Source: an uncultured Mollicutes bacterium (GTDB taxonomy: Bacteria; Bacillota_I; Bacilli_A; RFN20; CAG-826). Taken from it: a stretch of DNA of 30,480 bases. Below the pieces are notes generated by a model. That model had not been told where the DNA came from, searched no databases, and was given only the letters and a program-made list of their open reading frames with translations. The stretch is taken from contig UQXJ01000015.1 in the NCBI GenBank assembly GCA_900545015.1, positions 1 to 30,480 on the forward strand, given 5' to 3'. Position 1 is the stretch's first letter, and each line of letters starts with the position of its first letter. Shown here piece after piece: positions 22,441 through 30,371 of this stretch. Position numbers and translations under genes: made by a program.

Positions 22441-23904
22441 ATGAAAATCAAAAAAATATTAGTATGCTTAATGCCATCAATCTTATTACTTACAGGCTGT
22501 GGAAGGAACGCTGGAGGTGGAAACACTGGCTCTGGACTCATTAAAGAAGACACAAAGATTACTTTTACATCTACAGCAGGTAAAAATAATCTTGAAATCA
22601 TTAAAAAATACGTTGAAAGTTTCAAGAAAATTGAACCAAAAGTTACTGTTGATGTTACTACTGTTAGCGGAAGCTATTCACAAATTGCTAGTAATATTGT
22701 TGATGGTTTCTCAACTGGAAACTATGCTGACTTAGCTCTTGTTTATCCAGATGCTGTCGCTGACTTTATTGATTATGGTAAAGCATTTGACGTTACTCCA
22801 TATTATGAAAATAAAGAATATGGTTGGAAAGCTGACGTAAAAGCAGATATCATTGACACTTTCTTAAAAGAAGGACAAGGATATACTATTGAAGGTACAT
22901 ATTCATTACCTTTCTCAAAATCAACTGAAGTTGTTTATTACAATAGAGAAGTAATTTTAGGCTTAGAATTAGGCAAAACAGTTAATAACGGAAATCCAAT
23001 TAACGAAAAATATTTATCAGATCTTACATGGGAAGAATTCTTTGATGTATTATGCCCAGCAATCATTGATTACACAAATACTGAAAAAGGAAAGAACCTC
23101 ATTGACAAGACTGGTGCAAAAGGTTGGTCAATTTTATCATATGATAGTGATGCTAACTTATTTATTACACTTGCTGAGCAATATGGATATGACTACACAT
23201 CTGTTAAAAATGGAAAAGGTAGTGCTGATTTCGTTAATGATGGAATGAAAGCATTATTAAAGAAATTCAATGAATATGCTAAGAAAAACTACATCAACTC
23301 ACAAAAGAGTACTGGTGAAAGAGCAAATACATTCTTTACAAATAACCAAGCTTTATTTTCTGTAGGTTCAACAGGTGGTGCATCATACCAAATTTCAGAT
23401 AGCAACCCAATGGAAGTTGGAGTATTTAAACTTCCTCATGCCAAAGATGGAAAAGCTGCATCAATTTTACAAGGACCATCATGTGCTTTCTTACAACACA
23501 ATAAAAAAGATGGAAGTATTGATGAAAATAGAAAATTAGCTTCATGGTTATTCTATAAGCATATGTCTAATTTTGATAACGCATTAACATGGGCTGTCGA
23601 AACTAACTATTTACCTATTTATTCATCAGCTTATGAAACAGAAGAATATAAAGAAGTTTACGATATCTCAAAAGAATCAAACTTAAAGACTTTAACTGCT
23701 TTAAACTGTAGAATCGCTACACTCGTTCCAACAATTAAAACAGAATATTACACATCACCTGCATTCAAAGGATCAAATGCATGTAGAGATCAAGTTGAAG
23801 CTTTAATGGGCAAAGCATTAAATTCAACAAATACTGCTACAGATGAAAACATCAATACTTGGTTCAATGATGCTTATACAGCAGCTCAAAAAGCTATTAA
23901 ATAA
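22441..23904 (+). CDS. ABC transporter substrate-binding lipoprotein (SBP2)
   Basis: The start at 22441 gives 487 residues; it follows AAGGAG by 5-6 nt, whereas the open frame further upstream overlaps permease 4. Lipobox LLTGC places the lipidated Cys at residue 20, followed by a short Gly/Asn-rich linker. It belongs to the UgpB/MalE class and shares with SBP1 and SBP3 the blocks ALVYPDAVADFI, EGTYSLPFSKSTEVVYYN and LTWEEFFDVL, and a GSTGGASYQ motif shared with SBP3 (GSTGGSGY). It lacks the EF-hand-like loop of SBP1. Codon choice suggests strong expression, as expected for a binding protein. It and SBP3 are adjacent paralogues and should feed permeases 3/4. The ligand is unknown. Confidence 0.93.
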   Translation: MKIKKILVCLMPSILLLTGCGRNAGGGNTGSGLIKEDTKITFTSTAGKNNLEIIKKYVESFKKIEPKVTVDVTTVSGSYSQIASNIVDGFSTGNYADLALVYPDAVADFIDYGKAFDVTPYYENKEYGWKADVKADIIDTFLKEGQGYTIEGTYSLPFSKSTEVVYYNREVILGLELGKTVNNGNPINEKYLSDLTWEEFFDVLCPAIIDYTNTEKGKNLIDKTGAKGWSILSYDSDANLFITLAEQYGYDYTSVKNGKGSADFVNDGMKALLKKFNEYAKKNYINSQKSTGERANTFFTNNQALFSVGSTGGASYQISDSNPMEVGVFKLPHAKDGKAASILQGPSCAFLQHNKKDGSIDENRKLASWLFYKHMSNFDNALTWAVETNYLPIYSSAYETEEYKEVYDISKESNLKTLTALNCRIATLVPTIKTEYYTSPAFKGSNACRDQVEALMGKALNSTNTATDENINTWFNDAYTAAQKAIK

Positions 23905-23912
23905 TTAAGGAT

Positions 23913-25355
23913 ATGAAAAAGTTTAAAACAAACGCTTTATTATTATGCGCCATAAGCTCGATTGCTATGCTTTCGAGCTGTGGCAAAAAAGGGGTTAACG
24001 AAAACACTATCCAATTTTGGCATACATTTGGAAAAGAAATTGTTGTTAAATTAGAAAAGCAAATTAGTGCATTCGAAAAAGCAATTTATGATAGAGATGG
24101 AGTTTCAATTTCAATTGAGCAATCATATCAAGGCGATTATGATGCTTTAAGTGATAAAGTTCTTAATGGTTATGCTACAGGAAATACTCCAACAATTACA
24201 GTTGCTTATCCTGATAATATCGCAGATTACCTCGAACTTGAAAGTAATAAAGGTGATTTAGTGGTTAATCTTGATGATTATATCAATAGCCCTGAATATG
24301 GATTAGGCGTTAAAGATGATATTTTTAAAGAAGAAACTAAAGCATCTGATATAGTTGAATCGTTCTATGAAGAAGGAAAAAACTATAAATATGAAGGCAC
24401 TTATTCAATGCCATTAATGAAATCTACTGAAATCATGCTTTATAACGAGGCCGTTGTTTCTAGAGCTTTATTAGATTTAGGCATCGAAAAAGATGTTGAT
24501 AAATACATGAAAAATATCACTTGGGACGAATTCATGGCATTGTTACAACAAATTGCTAATAATTTTGAAAAATACGGAATGAAGGATCCTGAAGGTGGTG
24601 ATTCATATGCTTTATATTATGATAGCGATGCAAACTTATTTATTACACAATGCTATCAAAGAGGAATTGACTACATTTCAATGAAAGACAGGAAAGGTTC
24701 TATTGACTTTAATAATAGCAAGGCTGTTGAATTATTAAATGAATTTAAAGGCATGCGTGATGCAAAACTTTTAACTACTAAAGGTTCTACTGATGGTAGA
24801 TACGGAAGTGATTACTTCAAAGCTATGAGAACTGCATTTGTTGTAGGTTCAACTGGTGGATCTGGATATAGTGACCCAGGTGTCAGCTTTGATGTTGGCG
24901 TTTGCAAATTCCCTAGCTATAAAGGCGTTCCTGTAGAAAAACAAAAGTATGTTTCTCAAGGTGTTACTCTTGGATTATTAAAAAATAGTTCGGCTAGTAA
25001 AGAAGTAAACGATAAGAAAACTAGATATGGATGGGAATTCATTAAATATATTACTAGTCCAACTAATAATGCTGAGTTAGCAATGGAAAGCAAAGGATAT
25101 GTACCTGTTAGAACATCAGCTTATGAAAGCGAAGAATATTTAGAATATTTAAATGATGATGGCTATTCAACAGAAGTAGCTAAAAGTGTAATTAACGAAA
25201 TTAACGGTAATTATTTTAACTATCCTGTATTTAAGGGAAGCGCTGAAGCAAGAACTCAAAGTGAAGGCGCCGTTAAACAAGTTTTACTTGGAAAATTAAC
25301 GCCTGAAAAAGCTTTAGAAGAAGCTTATAAAGAGGCAATTAAAAAGGCACAATAA
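23913..25355 (+). CDS. ABC transporter substrate-binding lipoprotein (SBP3)
   Basis: This 480-residue protein has lipobox LSSC (Cys23). It is a tandem paralogue of SBP2, with matching blocks TVAYPDNIADYL, EGTYSMPLMKSTEIMLYN, ITWDEFMALL, a YYDSDANLFITQ stretch shared with SBP2 (SYDSDANLFIT), and GSTGGSGY. The two are diverged enough to bind different ligands or different forms of one. It starts 8 nt after SBP2 with a TAAGGA site, and the first nuclease gene starts 2 nt after its stop. This direct coupling of binding protein to nuclease is the main context clue that products of nucleic-acid breakdown may be the cargo. Confidence 0.92.
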   Translation: MKKFKTNALLLCAISSIAMLSSCGKKGVNENTIQFWHTFGKEIVVKLEKQISAFEKAIYDRDGVSISIEQSYQGDYDALSDKVLNGYATGNTPTITVAYPDNIADYLELESNKGDLVVNLDDYINSPEYGLGVKDDIFKEETKASDIVESFYEEGKNYKYEGTYSMPLMKSTEIMLYNEAVVSRALLDLGIEKDVDKYMKNITWDEFMALLQQIANNFEKYGMKDPEGGDSYALYYDSDANLFITQCYQRGIDYISMKDRKGSIDFNNSKAVELLNEFKGMRDAKLLTTKGSTDGRYGSDYFKAMRTAFVVGSTGGSGYSDPGVSFDVGVCKFPSYKGVPVEKQKYVSQGVTLGLLKNSSASKEVNDKKTRYGWEFIKYITSPTNNAELAMESKGYVPVRTSAYESEEYLEYLNDDGYSTEVAKSVINEINGNYFNYPVFKGSAEARTQSEGAVKQVLLGKLTPEKALEEAYKEAIKKAQ

Positions 25356-25357
25356 TT

Positions 25358-26755
25358 ATGAAAAAAAGATTTAAAATTGCAACTTTATTATTTGCTATAA
25401 CTTTAGGAGGAACAGTCCTTACTACTACAAGTTGTGGTGATAAAAAGATTGATTATGTTACAAGAAGTGGTATTAAATTAACCCACGATTATAAAGGAAA
25501 AGATTTCTTTAAAGATGGAATTGCTCAAGTTAAAGTTGCTTACTATATCGATGGAGATACAACTCATTTTCAAATGACTGAAAGCAACAATACTGAGTTA
25601 ATCAAATCTAGATATTATGGTATTGATACTCCTGAATCAACAGGACAAGTCGAAGAATACGGCAAAGATGCTAGCGATTTTACTAAAAGCAAATTAGAAG
25701 AAGCTAATAAAAACGGAACTATCGTTGTTAGCTCAATTAATTTAGATGAATATGCTAAACCTGAACCAGATTCAACAGGTTCAAGATACCTTTCTTTAGT
25801 ATGGGTAAATTTAGAAAAGAAAAATGCTGATTTTAGCGAACTTTATTTATTAAATCTTTGGATTGTTCAAGAAGGATATAGCTATGTTAAAGGCTTGGAT
25901 AAACTTCCTGAATTTAAAGATGTTTTCTTAGAAGCAGAAGAACAAGCTAGAAATCTTAAACTTGGTATGTTCTGTGGAAAACCTGATGAAAGATATAATT
26001 ATGGAGATTACACAGAAACTTCACTTCTTCAATTGCAAAATGAAGTTGTTGCTAATTTAAAAGACCCTAATCATGAAAACAAATATGAAAATAAAAAAGT
26101 TAGAATTAGAGGCGCTGTCGCTGGATATACAAATAATATTTTATATCTCCAATCATCATTCTTTGATGAAACAACAGGAAAAACAACGTATGCTGGTATT
26201 AACGTCTTTACAGGCATGACACCAATTGCTAGTAAATTCACTCAAAAGAATGCTTATATTCAAATTTGCGGATTAGCTCAAACTAGTGATAATTTTGGCT
26301 TCCAAATTACTAGTGTTTATAGTTTCCCTAGAGGATCTGCTAAAGATGAAAACGATGGCAAAGTTTTATATTCACCAAAAGATATTCCACCTGAACTCGA
26401 GATTAATGATAGAGTATTCAAGGCAAGTGATTTAGACACAAATTACTCAACTTTATTCCAATCGGTTGAAGTTGAAGAAGAAGTCACTATTACTGGTGGT
26501 TATGATTCGCAATCAACACCTGTTAATGCTACACTTTATCCATCAGTCAATGGAACAAAGGCACCATTTGGCATTTATGTTCCATTCCTTTATCAACCTG
26601 ATCCAGACAAACCTTTAGAAAAATATAAAACCTATAAGGATTATGTTGGAAAAACATATAAAGTAAAAGGTGTTTATACTTTCCACACTTCAGCTACAAG
26701 GGTAAATTATCAAATCGTCTTAAGAGATAATAGCGATTTAGTTTTAGTAAGATAA
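25358..26755 (+). CDS. SNase-fold nuclease lipoprotein with OB-fold C-terminal half
   Basis: This 465-residue surface nuclease has lipobox TTTSC (Cys26). The staphylococcal-nuclease (TNase) domain spans about 55-208. IDGDT supplies Asp65 and Asp67 (SNase Asp19/Asp21), RYYGIDTPE supplies Arg85, Asp90 and Glu93 (Arg35/Asp40/Glu43), and GSRYLSLVW supplies Arg143 (Arg87). All calcium-binding and catalytic residues are present. The domain ends with ARNLKLGMF. After it come at least one OB-fold-like unit (about 228-325, VRIRGAVAGYTNNILYLQ) and probably a second (about 350-465), as in Bacillus YhcR, likely gripping DNA or RNA. It should degrade extracellular nucleic acids at the cell surface. It lies 2 nt after SBP3 and 1 nt before a second nuclease gene. 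Confidence 0.9.
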   Translation: MKKRFKIATLLFAITLGGTVLTTTSCGDKKIDYVTRSGIKLTHDYKGKDFFKDGIAQVKVAYYIDGDTTHFQMTESNNTELIKSRYYGIDTPESTGQVEEYGKDASDFTKSKLEEANKNGTIVVSSINLDEYAKPEPDSTGSRYLSLVWVNLEKKNADFSELYLLNLWIVQEGYSYVKGLDKLPEFKDVFLEAEEQARNLKLGMFCGKPDERYNYGDYTETSLLQLQNEVVANLKDPNHENKYENKKVRIRGAVAGYTNNILYLQSSFFDETTGKTTYAGINVFTGMTPIASKFTQKNAYIQICGLAQTSDNFGFQITSVYSFPRGSAKDENDGKVLYSPKDIPPELEINDRVFKASDLDTNYSTLFQSVEVEEEVTITGGYDSQSTPVNATLYPSVNGTKAPFGIYVPFLYQPDPDKPLEKYKTYKDYVGKTYKVKGVYTFHTSATRVNYQIVLRDNSDLVLVR

Positions 26756-26756
26756 A

Positions 26757-27896
26757 ATGCAAAAAATTTGTAATTGGAAAAATATTTTATTATTAAATTT
26801 AATAATAATCGGACTTACATCATGTGGTGAAAAAATAACAAGTACCGATGTTTTCATAGAACAGATGTATGCTGGCGAGCATACAGATGACTATGCTTTA
26901 AAGATTTCTACTTTTAAAGAAGAATTGCCTTTAACAGGATATAAAATTAATCTATATGAAAGTAAAGAACTTGCTTATACATGTGATTTAAGTTCGAAAA
27001 CAATTACGAACAAAGATTCATTGGTAATTTTTAACAAAGATTTTAGTGAAGATAAAACTATCAATTCTAATAGTATCGTCCTTCCGGATAATTATTTATA
27101 CGGAAAATATTATCTTGAAATTTTAGATTCTAATAATTGTCTTGTTGATTCTCTTGGCATCAAAGGCTTTTCAATTGAATACCTTGAAAAAGGTAGCATT
27201 ATAAGGCTTGATGAATATAGAAAAGCACATGGGAATTATGAAAAACTTGATTATGTAAGTGTTAGATATGATTCATTTAAATATCTTAAAGATGAAACAA
27301 AATCACCTATAAGTTTAGATGAATTATTAAAAGGACCTACAATTGATAAACAATATATAGGCCTTAGATTTAATGACACAGATAAACCACTTGGTGGATT
27401 CGTTGAAGCAAACGTAAAACGTTTAGGAGATGGAGATACAACTTTCTTCTATTTCTTAAATAATTCATCATTAGATAGTAATAAGTCTGTTCGTTATTTA
27501 TTAATCGATACACCAGAAGTTGATCATGGCCCTGGTTCTCACATTACAGCTGAAGCCTGGGGGGATGAAGCAGCAAGAGTAAACAATGAAAAACTTAAAA
27601 ACGCTAAACGTATATTAATTCAATCTAATAAAGGTGCTCAATTAAAAGAGAACTATGGAAGATATCTAGGATACGTTTGGTATTCAAATGAAATTGATGG
27701 TGATTATTCATCGTTTAGAAATTTAAATTATGAAATGGCTTTAGATGGACTAGCAAGATTCTCTACTTATGACAAATATGTAGAAATGTATTCAAACAAT
27801 ATATTATATTATGATTACTTCAACTATGCTGCTAGTTTAGCAAAATCTAAAGGCATTAAAATCTATGGAGAAAAAGATCCAAACTTCAAATCTTAA
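26757..27896 (+). CDS. Second SNase-fold nuclease lipoprotein with unknown N-terminal domain
   Basis: This 379-residue protein has lipobox GLTSC (Cys23). The TNase domain occupies the C-terminal half (about 213-372), the reverse of its neighbour. LGDGDT gives Asp225 and Asp227, VRYLLIDTPE gives Arg246, Asp251 and Glu254, and YGRYLGYVW gives Arg302. All match SNase catalytic positions. EMALDGLARFS and LAKSKGIKIYG match the end of the fold. Residues about 28-200 form a beta-rich region that I do not recognise; STDVFIEQMYAG followed by GYKINLYES and KDSLVIFN is reminiscent of lamin-tail-like domains, but only loosely. The two nucleases are only distantly related, so this is not a recent duplication. 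Calcium-dependent surface nuclease activity is expected. Confidence 0.88.
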   Translation: MQKICNWKNILLLNLIIIGLTSCGEKITSTDVFIEQMYAGEHTDDYALKISTFKEELPLTGYKINLYESKELAYTCDLSSKTITNKDSLVIFNKDFSEDKTINSNSIVLPDNYLYGKYYLEILDSNNCLVDSLGIKGFSIEYLEKGSIIRLDEYRKAHGNYEKLDYVSVRYDSFKYLKDETKSPISLDELLKGPTIDKQYIGLRFNDTDKPLGGFVEANVKRLGDGDTTFFYFLNNSSLDSNKSVRYLLIDTPEVDHGPGSHITAEAWGDEAARVNNEKLKNAKRILIQSNKGAQLKENYGRYLGYVWYSNEIDGDYSSFRNLNYEMALDGLARFSTYDKYVEMYSNNILYYDYFNYAASLAKSKGIKIYGEKDPNFKS

Positions 27897-27926
27897 TATT
27901 TAATTTACTTTTATTGTAATTAATTT

Positions 27927-27935
27927 TGGTATAAT
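27927..27935 (+). promoter_or_regulatory. Possible extended -10 promoter before the zinc-ribbon gene
   Basis: TGGTATAAT fits the extended -10 consensus TGnTATAAT. No good -35 is seen. The Shine-Dalgarno AGGAG (27937-27941) begins 2 nt after the box, so a start at the usual distance would lose it, giving a transcript with only a few leader bases. A 50-nt gap after the nuclease gene makes a new transcript plausible. Confidence 0.4.
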
Positions 27936-27946
27936 AAGGAGAAGAT

Positions 27947-28411
27947 ATGTATTGTTCAAACTGTGGATATAAATTAAGCGAAGCAAAACAAGAAAAAGCA
28001 AAAAGAGAAGTTACAAATAGAACAGCAGATTCTATTATGACTTATGTTTGCCCTCGCTGTGGAAAAATAATTAAAGAAGGGTTAAATGAAGAAGAAGTTA
28101 AAGCTTTAGCAAGAGCTTCACATACTGAAATTCATAAATCAAGAAATACAATTAACACTGGTATGTGTTTTGCTGTTATTTCAACTATTTTAATCGTTAT
28201 TGCTTACATGTTCTTCTTGATGTCATATAAAGCTAATGCAGGTGGAATGCTTGTTATAAATTGTACAGAATTCTATGTCTCAATGATTTTATTTGGCATA
28301 AGTGGATGTATGTATATATATGCCTTTTTATCTTTATTTTTTGGCATTAAGAAAAATAAAGAATATAAAAAGTTATTGAAAGATATCCAAAACGATGTCT
28401 TTGTTCAATAA
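27947..28411 (+). CDS. Zinc-ribbon protein with two transmembrane helices
   Basis: The 154-residue protein begins with a zinc ribbon made of CSNC (Cys3, Cys6) and CPRC (Cys35, Cys38). A charged segment follows, then two hydrophobic helices (about 66-91 and 107-127) and a lysine-rich tail. Both ends should be cytosolic, leaving the ribbon free to bind a protein or nucleic acid inside the cell. Its membrane half resembles the 87-residue protein at 11287. No named family is recognised beyond zinc-ribbon. It is placed between the nucleases and the OB-fold lipoprotein, so a role in assembling or regulating the surface system is possible but unproven. Confidence 0.75.
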   Translation: MYCSNCGYKLSEAKQEKAKREVTNRTADSIMTYVCPRCGKIIKEGLNEEEVKALARASHTEIHKSRNTINTGMCFAVISTILIVIAYMFFLMSYKANAGGMLVINCTEFYVSMILFGISGCMYIYAFLSLFFGIKKNKEYKKLLKDIQNDVFVQ

Positions 28412-28448
28412 ATATTTTTTCACATGTTTTAAAAGGAGAAGAATTAAT

Positions 28449-30314
28449 ATGTTTAAAAAGAAATTCAAAGGTGCTTTATTAGCTTCTGCATTATTAGTTT
28501 TTAGTGCAACAACGGTCGTCGGTTTATCAAGTTGCAATGGAACAACAGATAAAAAAGAAGATGAAGTTACTGCTATAGTAATTACTAATAAAGAAGAATT
28601 AACAAATGTATGGGAAGTTGGCCAAGATGATAGAAAGATTAGCATCGAAGTTACACCTAATACACTTAGTGCTGCTACATTAATTAATAACGGAAAGATT
28701 AAAATTGAATCAAGTAATACAGAAGTAATAACAGTTGTTGGCACAATGTTACATGCTAAAGCTGCTGGTAAATCTACTATTACAGTTAGCGCTGGAGAAA
28801 TTAAAGAATCTGTCGAAATTACTATTAACGAAAAAACAGTTGTCCCTGTTTCTAAATTAGCTGATGTTTTAAAAGAAGCTGCAGCTCAAGTTCCTACTAG
28901 CGATTACAAAACATATACAGAAAAATCATATCGTGTAAAAGGCGTTATTGTTGCTAACGATGGCGATCGTAATGTTGTTTTCTACGATGGAGAAGCTTAT
29001 GGATTTGTCTATAGCTCAACAACAATGGTAAAATTACCAGTTGGTACAACTGTTTATGTTGAAGGTGGACTCTGCAATAACTATGGAGTTTTACAATTTG
29101 GTTCAAAAGCAATAATTGAAGAAGTCACTGAAGCTTCAGAAAAAGTCGCTATGCCAACTGCAAATAAATTTACAACAAAAGATTTTAATGAATACTATGA
29201 TTTAGCTACTAAAAATAATTCTAAGCTCGCTGATGTAGCTAAACCTACACCAAATAACTACATTGAATTTACAGGCAAATATGATGGCGACTTTGGCGTA
29301 GTTTTAGATGTCGAAGACAAAGTTAAGCCAAAACAAGCTAACGTAAGCATTTATAAAGCTAGCGAAGCAATGAAAAAAGTTATTAAACCAGTAGTAAGTG
29401 GATCAGAAATTAAAGTTATTGGTGCTATTTTAGGCTATAACAGTAGCACAAAGAAATTTAATGTCATTCCAGAAAAAATTGAAGTTTTAAAAGAAGTCGT
29501 TAAACCAACAGAAATTGAAATTGCTACAAATAAAACAACAATGAAAGTATTCGAAACAGCAGAATTATCAGTTGTAAATACACCTGAAAATGCTGGTGGT
29601 GATGTTGAATATGTTGCTGTAGAAGGTGCAGATGTTGTTAAAATTTCTGGCAATAAAGTTAGTGGATTAAAAGCTGGAAAAGCAAAAATTAAAGCTACAA
29701 ATAAAACTTTCAAACTTGATTCTAAAAATACAATCGAAATTACAGTTGAACCAATTAATTATGTTTCATTAAATTCATATACAGCAACAGGTGCTGAAAT
29801 TGCCACTGGCTTAGGTCTTGATTCGCCATATGTTACTGCAATGGGAGAAGTCAATGGCGCTACTGTAAGATTAAGTAATGGCCATAAATATAGCGAATCA
29901 ACTATGATTGGTGCTAATGGCGATAGTCAATGGGGAAAATCATATGTCACTGCAGCTCAATTAAGTGCTATTGATCCTGCAATTAAAGAAGATGGTGACA
30001 AGATTGGTGATAATTACTATGCTTCTCTTGATGTATTTGCTGTTATTACAAAAGCAACTAAAGTATCGTTCACTATTAAAAACGCAAAAACTAAAGATAG
30101 CGACTTTACAGCTTATATTTTAGAAACTAAAGATAAGGGAAAAACATATACTAAAGTTGCTGAAAAAGCTTATGCTGCAACTGATACAAGTGCTTTAGAA
30201 TATACACCAGCTGCACCTACAACAGCAGCTTATAGTGTCGTTATTAAAGGTGGACAAAAATATTTTGCTCAAATTGATAAGATCGACATTCAATCAAAAG
30301 CAAAAGGCGATTAA
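28449..30314 (+). CDS. Big_2 / OB-fold surface lipoprotein
   Basis: The start at 28449 follows AAGGAG and gives 621 residues; the frame opens earlier but that part overlaps the previous gene. The lipobox is LSSC (Cys29). Order of domains: a Big_2-like bacterial Ig domain (about 40-128, ending in AAGKSTITVSAG), an OB-fold-like domain (about 158-226, YRVKGVIVANDGDRNVVFYDG), a probable second OB-like unit (about 268-346), a second Big_2-like domain (about 353-434, LKAGKAKIKATN), and a C-terminal beta-rich domain (about 440-621) without a recognised family. No catalytic motif is seen. It is probably a surface binding protein. OB-folds of this type often bind nucleic acid, and one also occurs in the nuclease at 25358. 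A hairpin follows the gene. Confidence 0.78.
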   Translation: MFKKKFKGALLASALLVFSATTVVGLSSCNGTTDKKEDEVTAIVITNKEELTNVWEVGQDDRKISIEVTPNTLSAATLINNGKIKIESSNTEVITVVGTMLHAKAAGKSTITVSAGEIKESVEITINEKTVVPVSKLADVLKEAAAQVPTSDYKTYTEKSYRVKGVIVANDGDRNVVFYDGEAYGFVYSSTTMVKLPVGTTVYVEGGLCNNYGVLQFGSKAIIEEVTEASEKVAMPTANKFTTKDFNEYYDLATKNNSKLADVAKPTPNNYIEFTGKYDGDFGVVLDVEDKVKPKQANVSIYKASEAMKKVIKPVVSGSEIKVIGAILGYNSSTKKFNVIPEKIEVLKEVVKPTEIEIATNKTTMKVFETAELSVVNTPENAGGDVEYVAVEGADVVKISGNKVSGLKAGKAKIKATNKTFKLDSKNTIEITVEPINYVSLNSYTATGAEIATGLGLDSPYVTAMGEVNGATVRLSNGHKYSESTMIGANGDSQWGKSYVTAAQLSAIDPAIKEDGDKIGDNYYASLDVFAVITKATKVSFTIKNAKTKDSDFTAYILETKDKGKTYTKVAEKAYAATDTSALEYTPAAPTTAAYSVVIKGGQKYFAQIDKIDIQSKAKGD

Positions 30315-30340
30315 TTTATAAAAAATAATTTATAAAGCAT

Positions 30341-30371
30341 AAAAGTTTAGGGTAAGTTGCCCTAAACTTTT
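30341..30371 (+). terminator. Terminator hairpin at the end of ABC locus 2
   Basis: AAAAGTTTAGGG and CCCTAAACTTTT form a perfect 12-bp stem with a 7-nt loop, 26 nt after the stop. The T-run is part of the stem and the A-run opposite makes it work in either direction. The remaining 109 nt of the window hold no gene that I can support. Confidence 0.8.
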
